DNA from: JAENWD01 sp963828745
Lineage (GTDB): Bacteria > Acidobacteriota > Vicinamibacteria > Vicinamibacterales > JAENWD01
Direction of reading: 5' to 3'
DNA: 64,000 nucleotides
Assembly (NCBI GenBank): GCA_963828745.1
Contig: CAWHFZ010000007.1
Coordinates: 620,001 to 684,000, forward strand
The notes under the pieces are model-generated. The model saw only the letters and a list, made by a program, of their open reading frames with translations. It was not told the origin of the DNA and did not search any database. The translations under genes were made by a program, and so were the position numbers. Position 1 is the stretch's first letter. Every line of letters starts with the position of its first letter. Of this stretch, positions 8,615-19,972 are shown one piece after another.

Positions 8615-9599
8615 TCATTCGATCACCTCGTCGGCCCGCAGCAGGAACAATTCCGGGATCGTCAGGCCGAGTGCCTTGGCGCTTTTGAGATTGATGATCA
8701 GCTCAAATTTGGTCGGCTGTTCGACCGGGAGTTCACTGGCGCGCGCGCCCTTGAGTATCCTGTCGGCCAGCGCCGCACTGCGCTGGTAGTTCTCGTCATT
8801 GCTGGGCCCGTAAAACATCAGGCCGCCGTCGCGGACCTCAGGCGGAAAGGAATGGATGGTGGGAAGCCGGTGCTTGATGGCGACTTCCGCGACCTGCTGC
8901 CGGTTTCCGAACATCACATTGTCGGCCATGAAGACGCCAGCCTGCGCTTTCGCGCGGATGGCATCTGCGAACGCCGACTCCAGATCCTCCAGCCCCTTGA
9001 GTTCGCGCGAAAAGATTTCGGTGCCGCGCGTCGACGCCGATGCGCGGATACTTTCCACGGCGTCGGCATGCCCTGGAAACGACGGATTCCAGAGTACGGC
9101 GATCTTTTTCGTCCCGGCAATCGCGTCGATAAGCAGCTCGTATCGCTTTCCGGCAAGCGCGGATTCGCTATAGGTCACGCCGGTGAAATTGCCGCCGGGC
9201 TTGGCAAGACTTTCCACGACCCCAAGTCCGACCGGATCGGGCACGAAGGCGAACACGACAGGGACCGTCAGCCTGGCGTCCTTGAGTGCGACCACGGCGG
9301 GTGACGTGATCGCAATGACGACATCCGGCTTTTGCGTTCCGATCTGTGCGACCAGCGCCTTCAACCGATTGGGGTCTCCCTCTCCGCCCAACAGATCAAT
9401 GGTCGCGGTGCGGCCGTTCTCGTAGCCGAGTTTGGCAAGTGCATCGAACAGCAGATTGATCGGCGTGCGGTTCGGAAATCCGCTGTGGAGAATGGTGATC
9501 TTCGCCGAAGTCCTTGGCCAGGGCCGGCGTTCCCAGCGAACCGGCAAGCGGCCACGCGGCCGCCGCGCCGATAAGGGTGATCAACTCGCGCCGCCGCAT
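8615..9599 (-). CDS. ABC transporter substrate-binding protein (TrpX/PF04392-like), one frame break
   Basis: The start MRRRELITLIGAAAAWPLAG is a Tat/Sec-type signal peptide typical of Bradyrhizobium proteins of this family. Near 9505 the frame changes, and the mature protein follows: KITILHSGFPNRTPINLLFD, ...KPDVVIAITSPAVVALK and VPVVFAFVPDPVGLGVVESL, to the end LFLLRADEVIE. The two lobes of a periplasmic binding protein are present. Bradyrhizobium encodes dozens of solitary members without permease genes alongside; here too no permease or ATPase is adjacent. The ligand is unknown. About 328 residues after repairing the frame. Confidence 0.8.
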
Positions 9600-9712
9600 G
9601 CACTCCCCCAGGCAGTAACCCCGTCAGACTAGCACCTTGCAGCCTCGTTGCGCGAGAAATGAGGTTCGCCGGCCTTGAAACCGGGCGAGCCCGATGGCCA
9701 GGGGCAAGGCCT

Positions 9713-10885
9713 CTACAGCACCTTCCGCTTCGCCAGGTTGCGCATCAGTTCGCCGATGCCGAACGTCCACGGCTCGCACTCATCGCTGGTGCGCATGCGG
9801 TTGACGAGTTTGCCGAGTTGCGGCGCCGAGATCGTGACGATGTCGTCGCGCTTGTGCGTAAAGCCCTCGCCCGGCGCATCGCGATCCTTCACCGGCGCGA
9901 ACATGGTGCCGAGGAACAGCGCAAAACCATCGGGATATTGATGCACCGGCCCGATGGTTTGCGCCACGAGGTCGGTGGGGTCGCGGCTGATCTTGCTGAT
10001 CGAGGAATGCCCGTCGAGCACAAAACCGTCCTGCCCCTTCACGGTCAGCCCGACATCCATCTTTCTGACGTCGTCGAGCGAAAAGCTACTGTCGAACAGC
10101 CGCAGCAGCGGGCCGACGGCGCAGGAGGCGTTGTTGTCCTTGGCCTTGGACAACAGCAGCGCCGAACGGCCCTCGAAGTCGCGCAGATTGACGTCGTTGC
10201 CGAGCATCGCGCCGACGATCGCGCCGCGGCTCGACACCACGAGCACGACTTCAGGCTCCGGATTATTCCAGGTCGACTTCGGATGCAGGCCGGCATCCAT
10301 GCCTGTGCCGACCGAGGACATCGTCGGCGCCTTGGTGAATACTTCGGCGTCGGGACCGATCCCGACTTCCAGATACTGGCTCCAGGCGTTCTGATCGATC
10401 AGCACCGCCTTCAGCTTCATCGCTTCCGGCGAGCCAGGCTTGAGCTTTGACAGGTCGTCACCGACCAGCCGCACCACCTCTTTACGGATCGCTTCCGCCG
10501 AAGCCGGATTGCCGCGCGCCCGCTCCTCGATCACGCGCTCCAGCATCGAGATCGCAAAGGTGACGCCTGCGGCTTTCAAGACCTGAAGATCGAGCGGCGC
10601 CAGCAGCCAGGGTTTTGACCGGTCGCGCCGATCGGGTGGCGTGTTGGCGACGATGCTTTCGAGATCGCCAATGCGCGTCCCCGCGGCGCCACGCAGCGCC
10701 TCCGCCGGATTAGCCTCCTCGCACAGCGCGCTGACGGTGGAAAATCGCGCACTGACGTCAAACACGCCGTCATGGCGAACCGCGACCACGGCCGGGCCTG
10801 CGATATCAGGCATCCAAACCCGCCCCATCAGCGTGCCGTTGGCGCCGTCTTCCGGCAGGACTTCCTTTGCGGTCAGCGCGATCAT
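9713..10885 (-). CDS. Fumarylacetoacetate hydrolase (FAH) family protein
   Basis: The 390-residue product has the FAH-fold metal-binding core in its C-terminal half. NNPEPEVVLVVSSRGAIVGA holds the E-x-E metal ligands, and GNDVNLRDFEGRSALLLSKAKD follows. Long members of this family, with a ~150-residue N-terminal extension, occur in proteobacterial sugar-acid and aromatic pathways. The reaction could be a hydratase, hydrolase or decarboxylase on an acylpyruvate-like compound. I start at the ATG preceded by a GGGGAG ribosome site, eleven codons after the first in-frame start. Confidence 0.85.
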   Translation of the reverse strand: MIALTAKEVLPEDGANGTLMGRVWMPDIAGPAVVAVRHDGVFDVSARFSTVSALCEEANPAEALRGAAGTRIGDLESIVANTPPDRRDRSKPWLLAPLDLQVLKAAGVTFAISMLERVIEERARGNPASAEAIRKEVVRLVGDDLSKLKPGSPEAMKLKAVLIDQNAWSQYLEVGIGPDAEVFTKAPTMSSVGTGMDAGLHPKSTWNNPEPEVVLVVSSRGAIVGAMLGNDVNLRDFEGRSALLLSKAKDNNASCAVGPLLRLFDSSFSLDDVRKMDVGLTVKGQDGFVLDGHSSISKISRDPTDLVAQTIGPVHQYPDGFALFLGTMFAPVKDRDAPGEGFTHKRDDIVTISAPQLGKLVNRMRTSDECEPWTFGIGELMRNLAKRKVL

Positions 10886-10942
10886 TTTCAAGTCTCCCCT
10901 TACAAGCGTTTTTATCACTCTACACGGGCGCGGGCCACGGCG

Positions 10943-12470
10943 CTAACGCGCCGATCGCAGCGCCGTCAGCGTCGCCAGCATTTTCGTCCGATCGGCCGAG
11001 TCCTGATAGGCATTCACCAGCGCAATGGCCTCATCCAGTTCGGCCGCGGCGGCGCAGCCATGCCGCGCCAGCCATATCAGATTGGGCAGCTGCTCGCTGG
11101 TGCCCAGCCGCATCAGCAGTTCGGAATAGGGCCGCGGCTCGTCGGCCGGTGCCGGACGGTAGATTTTGGCAAACTGGGCGTGCAATTCACTCAGCGCATT
11201 CACGCACAACGGCTCCGTCGCCTCGAGGTCGAGCTTGACGAGGAAGCGTTGTAGCTTCCAGCGGCTTTCCTCGTCGTATTTGTCGCGCAGGATTTCGACG
11301 GCGTCGGCGGTGCGGCTGCCGGTCTGGCGCGCACCCGCCAGCGCCTGCGCCTGCAGGCCCGCCTCATCGACAAATCTGCAGCCATCCCCGCAAATGCGAC
11401 TGTGCGTTCAACATCGCGAAGCGTTGCGGACGCTCCCGCGCAATTCGTCCTAGTTGTTTGGGGTCACGAAGCTCGGCCAGACGGTAGACGTCATAGCTGG
11501 GGTCGGCATACGCCTTCGCCATGGTTTCCCACGCCGTCGATTCCGCATCGCAAGAGCAGCCATATCCGACCAGCCAGCCCATGGCGGCGACGGCGCCGGA
11601 TACCTGTTCGGAGATCGCGGCGTAGGGTTGCGGCTTGTCGCCCTTGTGCACGAGCGCATCGGCGCGCTTGCTAAGCAACGCCCGGGCTTTCGTGCACAGC
11701 GCCGGCGTCGGATCGAGATCGAGGAAGCCGAGATAGCGAAGCGGAAAGTCACCGCGGTCAAGCATGGTCTCGGCCTGGACCTGGCGCTGATCAAGTTTGC
11801 GCATGTTGTCGAGAACCCGCTCCCGCTTGGTGTCATCGCGTGTATCGAGGAACGGCACCCAGTCCCACAGCGGCGCGTTGGCCGCCACGCGCGCGAGATC
11901 CGTATCGTATTTCTGCAGCCGGGCCGTCTCCTGATCGTCCACGGTCTTGCGCATCTGCGACAGCGGCCAGATCGAAACGCAAACGCCAACCATCGCTGCC
12001 AGCAGGACAGTTGTTACAACCCTGATCGTCCCGGCGCCCAACCGCGCGGCCGACAGCGCGAACAGACACCACACCACGATCAGCGGCGGCATCAGCGCGG
12101 GAATGACGAGCGGCCACAGATGCGGCGAGATGAAGGGACGCGCCAGCAAATCTGCGGCGGCCGACGCCACGAGGCCCGAAACCGGAACGAGCACAAGCGC
12201 GGCAATGGTCGCGTTGCGAGGTGCGGCACCTTTCGCGGCGGCGAGAATGGTCAGGACCATCAGCAGCAGCCACAGCACGATCATCTGGATCGCGGCATAG
12301 GCCTGCGCCAGGCCGTTGCCCGCGGCATCGCTCTGGCCGAGGCTGGCAACGGTTGCCACCTGCAGGGCCCATAGCAGGAGAATGGCGATGCTGAGGACGA
12401 TAGCGGCGGCGATGGCGCCGGTGGAAGGCTTTGGTACGGCTGGCGTGTTGTTCATCGCCATGCCTAGCAC
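10943..12470 (-). CDS. Multi-pass membrane protein with helical C-terminal region, one frame break
   Basis: The N-terminal 180 residues carry about five hydrophobic helices, for example AIAAAIVLSIAILLLWALQV, AAIQMIVLWLLLMVLTILAA and VVTTVLLAAMVGVCVSIWPL. A long soluble helical region follows (DDQETARLQKYDTDLARVAA...). The frame is lost near 11370; the next frame continues GLQAQALAGARQTGSRTADA and ends ...SADRTKMLATLTALRSAR at 10943. The whole is about 508 residues. Helix-turn-helix pairs in the soluble part may be TPR/Sel1-like. I recognise no named family, and the neighbours give no clue. Confidence 0.6.
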
Positions 12471-12489
12471 AGGGAGAAGGGATTCTCAT

Positions 12490-12624
12490 TTGTCGTCCCG
12501 GCGAAGGCCGGGACCCATAGCCCCAGGGAGTAGTTGTTGAAAGAATCCGTCGACCATCTTGCTCAACAACTACTGCCGCGGCGTATGGGTCCCGGATCGC
12601 GCTTCGCTTGTCCGGGACGACGGT
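12490..12624. repeat. Large nested palindromic element
   Basis: Three nested inverted-repeat levels are visible between the membrane protein and alcohol dehydrogenase genes. The outermost is GTCGTCCCGG paired with CCGGGACGAC. Next, GGGACCCATA pairs with TATGGGTCCC. The innermost is GTAGTTGTTGA (near 12529-12540) paired with TCAACAACTAC (near 12562-12573). It shares its outer core with the element at 4.6 kb. It probably folds as a long hairpin and may act as a terminator for both converging transcripts. Confidence 0.7.
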
Positions 12625-12647
12625 GGAGAGTGCGACGACAAAAGAGT

Positions 12648-13730
12648 CTACCGCCACGGCTCCACGATGATCTTCGTGTGCCGTTCCGGATTGGCCAGAT
12701 CGGCAAACGCCTGCGCGACGCCGTCGATGCCGACGCTGGCCGTCACCAGCGAGGCCGCATCGACCTGGCCTTCCGCGATCAGGCGCAGGGAGTAAGCGAA
12801 TTCATCGGGCGTGTAGCCGAGCACATATTGAACGTTGAGCTCCTTCATGATGCCGAGCATCGGTTCGGAGCGGTCGTTCTCCATGCAGACGCCGACCACG
12901 ACGATGCGGGCGTCGCGCGGCGCGCCTTCGAACACCTGCTGGATCAGGCCGGGGATGCCGACGCATTCGAAGATCAATGCGGGCTTCAGCGCCGGCAACA
13001 GCGCTTGCAGCGGCGGCCGCGCGGCCTTTTCCTCCGGCGACATCGCGGCATGTTCGGCCCAGCTCGCATAGGGTTGCGAGCGCGCGGGGTCGACGACAAC
13101 GTCGGCGCCGAGCTTTTCGGCCAGCGCCCGGCGCGCCGGCGAATAATCCGCCGCCACGATCGGATGCAGCCCCTTGATCTTGAGCGCGGCGATCACGGCA
13201 AGCCCCACCGGGCCGCAGCCGATCACCAGCGGCACTTCGTTGCCTTTGATGTTGGCTTTCGCAACCGCGTGAACGCCGACCGCCAGCGGTTCGGTCAGCG
13301 CCGCATGTTCGGCCGCCAGTCCGTTCGGGACTTCGAGCAGCAGCGCTTCGCTGAGCAGCATGCGCTCGGCATAGGCGCCGACATTGTCGTTGGAATAGCC
13401 GATGCCCTGCGGGCCTTCCGCGGTCAGCAGCGCCGGCAGCGAACAGACGCGTGTGCCCGCCTTGAGCTTGCGCGTGGTGCCCGGACCGTAGTCGAGAATC
13501 TCGCAGCAGAATTCGTGGCCGAACACGACGTCGCGGGAAAGGTCCATCGGCTTGCGGCCGGGAAAATGTTTTGCCAGTTCGACCATGCGGTGGGCGTGCT
13601 TGCGCGCGTGCAGGTCGGAACCGCAGATGCCGCAGGCCAATGATTTGACCAGCACCATGCCGGGGCCCGGCGTGGGCTCGGGCATCTGATCGACGACGAT
13701 CTCGCCGTTCCGGAAGATGGCAGCCCGCAT
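12648..13730 (-). CDS. Zinc-dependent alcohol dehydrogenase (MDR superfamily)
   Basis: The 360-residue protein has the catalytic-zinc site: CGICGSDLH (Cys about 38), the GHE motif in VVFGHEFCCEI (about 88) and the third ligand region around LTEPLAVGVHAV. The Rossmann segment VIGCGPVGLAVIAALKIKGL (GxGxxG) and the following D of AADYSPARR suggest NAD as cofactor. The usual four-cysteine structural zinc loop is absent. The closest relatives I know are sorbitol/threonine-type and Zn-dependent alcohol dehydrogenases of actinobacteria and rhizobia. I start at MRAAIFRNGEIV, preceded by a GGAGA-type site. Confidence 0.85.
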   Translation of the reverse strand: MRAAIFRNGEIVVDQMPEPTPGPGMVLVKSLACGICGSDLHARKHAHRMVELAKHFPGRKPMDLSRDVVFGHEFCCEILDYGPGTTRKLKAGTRVCSLPALLTAEGPQGIGYSNDNVGAYAERMLLSEALLLEVPNGLAAEHAALTEPLAVGVHAVAKANIKGNEVPLVIGCGPVGLAVIAALKIKGLHPIVAADYSPARRALAEKLGADVVVDPARSQPYASWAEHAAMSPEEKAARPPLQALLPALKPALIFECVGIPGLIQQVFEGAPRDARIVVVGVCMENDRSEPMLGIMKELNVQYVLGYTPDEFAYSLRLIAEGQVDAASLVTASVGIDGVAQAFADLANPERHTKIIVEPWR

Positions 13731-13815
13731 CGGCGTTCTCTCCTGTTGTTCGTCATGTCCTCCCACAGGCGACGGCGGAAGGAAAGAACGAAAACAGGCA
13801 AAGGATTAAGGCGCG

Positions 13816-16800
13816 CTACCAGCTGTAGCGAACGACGCCCTTGCCGGCATAGGACCGGGTGATGTCGGAGAACTCACCCTCGAAGGTGGCGGCGGCGGAC
13901 CAGCCGTTCAGCCATTTCATTTCGGCAGAGGCCGTGGTCAGCGCGGTGTTCGGCGCCTGCGCCGCGCCGCTGACCAGGAAGGTGGCGCCCGGTAAGTTCT
14001 GGAACAGCGCCGTGACGCTGCGGTCGGTGTTGAAATTATGCGCCCAGGCGGCGCGGCCGCGCAGCGTGAGGATCGCGTTCTGTATCGCGAAGGAGCGATC
14101 GAGCCGGACGCCAAGTTCGCTGCGCCCGGTCGTGACGTCCTTGGCTGCATAGTTCAGCGCAAAGGCATTCGAACCCGCCAGCACCTGTTCGGCATAGGCC
14201 GGCAATTGATAGGTGGTGAACTGGCCGGCGGCATAGGGCGTGATGCCCATCCATGGCGTCACGTAGCGATAGCCGCCTTCGACGCGGCCGGACCAGGCAT
14301 TGGCGTTGAACTGGGCGCGCAGGCGATCGAACGCCGGCAACGGTGACCGTGCGATCGGTGGTGACGTCCTGCCAGCCATAGGCCGCGGCGGCGGTGACAT
14401 AGGCCGGGCCAACATTGTGGCGCACGAAGGCGCCGGCCTGGAACAGGTCCGATCGTCCGGAGCCGGTACCAAGCAACGCTGAAATTGGTGCCGCCGCCGG
14501 ACAGCGCAAAGCCGACCAGCGTCGACGGCGAGATCCGGTAGTCGGCGCCGGCCGCGAGACCGAACGCGCGCACGGTGGCGTTGTTCGATCCGACGACGGC
14601 GTTGCCATCGCTGTTGCTGCCGCCGCCGAACGCCGAGCCCCAGACGCTCCAGCGCGGATCCAGCACATCGTTGCGGGCGACATCGGCCTTGGTCGGGAAT
14701 TTGGCGAAGGCGTCGCGCGCGGCGCCCTGCTTCTTGGCCGCGTAGGCGTACGAGCCGCTCTCCTCGGCGTATGGCACTGCACTGCTGCCACCCACGCTGG
14801 CGCCGCCATTGCGGCCGGCGACGAAGGGATCGGTCAGCAGGCCGAGGAAGATGTTCATCGCGTCGAAGGTGGCTTGCTGCGAGCCGGTCGCCAGTTCGCC
14901 CGAAATCTGCGTCAGGCCGCCGGGACCGCAGCGAACCCACCGCAAACGGAACGCCGCCTGCGATTGAAGGCGTTCGACAGCGCGTTGGCGACGTTCTGCT
15001 GGTTGATATTGAGCCCGGGGCCGAAATTCAGCGCGGTCAGGTTCAGGTAAACATTGTTGCTGTCGTAGCTCAGGCTGGTCTTGAAATTCGGCGCATTGCT
15101 GCTGACCAGCGGATTGAACGTGCCGCCGACGCCGCCCGCGGCGTTGAGGATCGTGTACTGCTTGGGAGTGTAGGTTCCGGGTCCGAAGCTCGCCTTGACG
15201 GTGGCGCCGCCGAGCGTCGCGGTAGCCGTGACGTTGGTGCGGTCGGCGGTCGCGGGCGAAACCTCGACCAGATAGCTGGCGGCCGCCGTGAACACGAGGC
15301 TGCCCGCCACGGTGAGGGTGCCGATCGAGTTGCCCGGCGCCAGCGTGCCGCCATTGATGGTCGTGCTGCTGACAATGCCGTTGCCGCCGAGCGTGCCGCC
15401 GGCGTTCACGGTAACGCCGCTCGACGAAGCGATCGAACCGTTGACGCTGAGGATGCCGCCGTTGACCGTCGTGGTGCCGGTATAGGTGTTGACGCCGGAC
15501 AAGGTGAGATTTCCGGTGCCGACCTTCTCCAGCGAACCCGGGCCCGGGGCAGCAACCGCAGGTCGAATCGGCAATCACGCCGCTGACCTCGGTCGAAAGG
15601 TTGTTTCCACCGACGACGAGGGTGCTACCGGCGCCGATATAATAGCTGCCCGAACCCGCGATCGAGCCCGCCGTGATCCGCCCGTCGCCGTTCGGACCGA
15701 GCTGACGCTGAAATCGACAATGCCGGTGCCGTTGGTGATGAACTGCGCGGTGCCGCCATTGGCATTGTCGTGGAAAAACGTCTGGCCGCCGTCATTGGTC
15801 ACGATCTTGGCGTTACCGGCGGTGCTGTTATCGAAGAAAGCGGTGACGCCGTCGTTGTTGGTGGTGATGGTCGCATTGCCGGCGGTGGAGAATGCGTTGA
15901 ACTCCGTTGCGCCGAAATCATTGTTGATGATCTTGGCGTTGCCGGCGGTCGGGGTATCCGTTCCGACCGGGGCTCTGGCCGAACGACGTCGAGCGGCGAA
16001 GTTCTCGTTGATGATGGTCGCGGATCCGGCGGAGGCCTGTGTCGACGAACAGCAGCTGGCCGCTATTCTGATTGGTGATCTTTGCGGTGCCGGCGTTGGT
16101 GTTCGGCGAAGAAATGCCTGATCGTGCCGCCGTCGTTGATGATGGTCGCACTACCCGCCGTGGCCGTATCGGTGCCACCGAAACGTGCCGAAGGCGAGCT
16201 GGCGCCAAGTTGATGTTGTTGATGGTCATGCTGCCGGCGGAGGTGGCATTGAGAAAACTCGCAAGTGCCACCGTCGTTGGTCAGCGAGGTAACGCCGGAC
16301 ATGTTGGCGTTGACGACATCGAGCTGCGCCGAAATTGGTGATATCGCCGACGATCGACGCCTTGTGCGTGGCGTCGCCGAGCTGCAACGTCGCGCAAAAG
16401 CAGATTTCGGTGCCGCCGGTATAGGTGTTGTTGCCGAGCAGGACGACCGTGCCGCCGCCACGCAGCTGTCCACCGTCAGCTTGCCCGCGCCGGCGCCATC
16501 GGAGATGTTGCCGGCAATGGTCAGTATGATGCCGTTGGCGTCGATCGCACTGCCGGCGGCGGAGTTGTTGATCTTGAAATTGTTGTTGAAGGTCAGGTTG
16601 CCGCCGAGACCATCGGGCTGGAACACCGCGTTATCGAGCGTCACCGTTCCGGTGCCGACCGGACGTGTTGTTGGTGACCTGCAGCGTGGTGTTGGTGACC
16701 ACCGTTCCGCCGGTATAGGTGTTGTTGGTGCCGGACAGCAGTACCACCGTGCCGAACGTGTTGGTCGAATCCGTTATCCGCAACTCCCCCGCGCCGCTGA

Positions 16801-17746
16801 TGTTGCCTGCAATCGCGAGGCTGAAGCTGGCCCCCACGAAGCCGTTGGCATCGATGGTGCCGCCGCCGGCATTGAGCTTGAAGTCATTGTTGAAGACCAG
16901 GTCGGCAGCCCCGGTCTGGAACGTGGCATTGTTCAGCGCTACCGTCGCGTTGCCGATCGAACTGGCGGTGGTCGCTCTCACCGTAGCTCCGGTCACGTTC
17001 AGCGTGCCGGCAATCCCGTTGGTGTTCGTCAGCACCAGGGTGCCAGGACCACCGGAGCTGATAATGTTCAACACGGGCAACGCGGCAACGTCGTTAATGA
17101 CGCCGGAGAGCGTCAGTTCGCTGGCGTTCACGTCGATGGTGCCGCCGGCGCCGGCGATGTTAAAATCGTTGGCGATCGTCAGGTTGCCTATGGTCTGGAA
17201 CGTGCCGCCGTTCATCAACACCAGGCTGGTGCCGAGCGCGCTGGCGTCGGAAACCTGCACTGTGCCGGGCGAGATAAACGTGAGGCCGCTATAGGTGTTG
17301 GCTGCCGGACAGTTGAAGCGTGCCTCGATCCCAGCTGCGCGCACTGTAATGCCCGCGCCGTCGATAATGTTGGCGATGCCGATGGTCTGGCCGGCATTGG
17401 CGCTGTTGGCGATGCCGCCGCCACTGAAAGTCACACCCGACCCGCTGATCGAAAACGATTTCGAGTTGGCGTTGAACGTCCAGGAATCGGGGGTAATCGG
17501 CGCCGTTACATTGACCGTGCTCGATCCCGTTGCATCGAAAACGGCCGACTGGCCGCCAGCAATCGGCGCGACGGCGGGCGTCCAGTTGTTGTCGTCGTTG
17601 TAGTCCGACGTGTTAGCCGGGCCGCCCCAGGTGGATTGGGCGTGAGCCGCCGGCACCGCCGCGACCGCGAGGCCAGAGCCAAGCAGCAGCGTGGCCAAGC
17701 GTTGCCGCAGCCGTTTTTGTACGCCCGATGCCGATCGAAAAAGCAC
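13816..17746 (-). CDS. Large autotransporter (type V secretion), frame broken in many places
   Basis: Translation starts at a GTG (17744-17746), with a long signal peptide ending ...AVAAVPAAHAQ. The passenger begins STWGGPANTSDYNDDNNWTP and is made of repeated beta-strand units of the PATR type (TLVLTNTNGIAGTLNVTGAT; GTGNLTLSGVNTYTGTTTVN). The last ~270 residues form the outer-membrane barrel, with RGRAAWAHNFN, and finish GKGVVRYSW, an aromatic C-terminal residue as expected for BAM recognition. At least six frame changes occur (near 16640, 16270, 15800, 15575, 14930 and 14350), partly in GC-rich repeats. If they are sequencing errors the protein is about 1,300 residues; otherwise it is a pseudogene. 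Role: surface display, probably adhesion. Confidence 0.8.
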
Positions 17747-17954
17747 GCCTGAACCCCGTTACCCCCAGCGCTCTCCGGCGCTGTCCGGGGGCAACCTAGC
17801 ATGGGGCTCCACCGTATTTTTACGGCTACGCTCGGAATCCCGGGCTTCGGCACGCGAAAACGAGCGTTTTCCGACCCGACTGTGGTACGCGCGCAACGCT
17901 AATGGGACGGAATTCTCAATCAGCGCAGGCTTTTAGCTGCTGAACCGGAATTGA

Positions 17955-18999
17955 TCAGGCGTTGGGCGACGACTCGGCCGCGACCGTCAGAAGCTGCGAG
18001 CGGCGCACCCGTTCGCGATGCGCGGTGTAGAGGCCGCTGGCGACGATGAAGCCGGCACCGGTCACGGTGTAGACGTCGGGCACTTCGCCGAAGATCAGGA
18101 AGCCGAGGATCGCTGACCCACAGCAATTGCGTGTAGGAGAACGGCGCCAGCACCGAGGCATCGGCATAGCGGAACGCCAGCACCACGATCCATTGTCCGG
18201 CGGTCGAGGCGACGCCGATGAAGATGCCGAAGGCGATGTCGTGCCAGGTCGGCGTCACCCAGACGAACGGCACCAGCGCAGAGAGGATGCAGACGCCGGC
18301 GATCGACGAATAGGTCATCACGGTGATGGCGCGCTCGGTGCCGCTCATCATCCGCGTCATGATCAGCGTGCAGGCCCAGGCCAGCGCCGAGACCAGCGGA
18401 AAGAACGCCGCGGGATGAAACGCACCGGTGCCCGGCCGCAGGATGATGATGACGCCGATCAGGCCGACGCCGGTCGCGATCCAGCGGCGCAGGCCGACCT
18501 TCTCGTTGAGGAACACGATCGACAGCGCGGTGACGAGCAGCGGCGCGACGAAGCCGGTGGCGGAGGCTTCCGCGATCGGCAGAAACCGCAAGCCGGAAAT
18601 GAAGAACAGCGACGAGGCCAGCACCGTCACGCCGCGCATCAGTTGCAGGCCGGGCCGGTTGGTCGGCAGCGCAAACAGCGGCGAGCCCGGCAGCATCGCC
18701 GGCGTCATGATCAGCGCGAACACCACGAACCGGATCCACGCGATCTCGATCGAGGGCAGCGTCGCCGACAGATATTTCGCGGTCACGTCGGAGATGCCGA
18801 GGAAGACCGTCGACGCCAGGATCAGCGCGATGCCCTTGAACGGGCGATCGGCGCGCGCGGGCGCTTTGGGAAGGGCAGACTTCTTCTCGGGCAACGGCAA
18901 TGGCGCGCTGTCCAGCCTGGCGGCTGCGGCGGGGGGCGGTGTCACGGCAATCTCGAAGGCAGTAATGATCGAATCGGGCGAGGCTCTAAAAAACGCCAT
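17955..18999 (-). CDS. EamA/DMT-family transporter, one frame break
   Basis: Ten transmembrane helices in two EamA halves can be read, e.g. GIALILASTVFLGISDVTAK, IRFVVFALIMTPAMLPG, GFVAPLLVTALSIVFLNEKV and WIATGVGLIGVIIILRPGTG. The frame changes near 18110, after YADASVLAPFSYTQLLW; the last helix pair ILGFLIFGEVPDVYTVTGAG and the basic tail are in the other frame and end at 17955. DMT transporters export metabolites such as amino acids or nucleosides; the substrate is not predictable. A 50-residue N-terminal cytoplasmic extension is rich in Pro/Ala. Confidence 0.85.
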
Positions 19000-19123
19000 T
19001 TGGCGGGAACAACAAGGTCCGAAAACAGGATGCGGATATGCGCTGATGGCGCGCGCCGCCGCCGCCGCAGTGGGCGGCGCGTCCGCGATTGAAACACTTT
19101 GTTAAGAACGTGTCCGCGCTAGT

Positions 19124-19965
19124 TCAGAGCATCGGCAGGCTGCGCGGCTTCGGGCCGCGCGGAAAGGCGTTGTCGAGGGCTGCGATCTCGCCTGCGCTCA
19201 GCGTCAGATTTCCTGCCGCCGCGTTGTCAGCGGCGTGCTCCGCGCTCGCGGCTTTCGGAATCGCAAACACCGCCTGGATGCGCGTCAGAAACGCCAGCGC
19301 GACCTGGCGCGCGGTGACGCGGCGCGCATCTGCGATCGCCTGCAGCACCTGCGCCGCCCTTGCTGTGCGGCGACGGAAAATCATTGTGACCGAACGGCGA
19401 ATAGGCGACGACGGCGACACCATGCCGCTCGCACCACGGGATCACCGCGTGCTCGATCGCGCGCTCCTGCAGATGATAGAGCACCTGATTGCAGGCGATC
19501 CTGCCCTCGCCCGCGACCGCCAGCAGTTCGTTGAGATCGTCGGTGTCGAAATTGCTGACGCCCCAGGAGCGGATTTTTCCGGCCGCGATCAGTTCATCGA
19601 AGGCCGCGACCGTGTCTTCGAGCGGATAGGATCCGCGCCAGTGCAGCAGATAGCAATCGAGCGCATCGGTCTTCAGCCGTTTCAGCGATCGCTCGCAGGC
19701 GGCGATGGTGCCGCGCCGCGACGCGTTGCTCGGCAGCACCTTGGAGACGAGTAAAGACTCTCGCGCTTGCCGCCCGCGATCGCGTCCGCGATCACCAGCT
19801 CGGCATCGCCGTACATCTCCGCGGTATCGATATGGGTCATGCCGAGCTCGATGCCGCGGCGCAGCGCCGCGACCGCGCCGTGCGGTCGCCGCGATCGATG
19901 TACCAGGTGCCCTGCCCGATCACGGACACTTCCGGGCCTTTGACGCCGAATTTTTTCTGTTTCAA
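19124..19965 (-). CDS. Aldo/keto reductase, at least two frame breaks
   Basis: The N-terminus KQKKFGVKGPEVSVIGQGTW follows a likely TTG start at 19963-19965. After a break comes the central barrel with LKRLKTDALDCYLLHWRGSY, IRSWGVSNFDTDDLNELL and NQVLYHLQERAIEHAVIPWC. After another break near 19390 the end reads RRVTARQVALAFLTRIQAVF and SAGEIAALDNAFP. This matches NADPH-dependent aldo/keto reductases of the 2,5-diketogluconate reductase/YtbE type. The lysine/histidine active-site strand LLHWRG is visible. The gene starts 8 bases after the LysR stop, so the two may be co-transcribed. Confidence 0.75.
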
Positions 19966-19972
19966 GGTCGCC

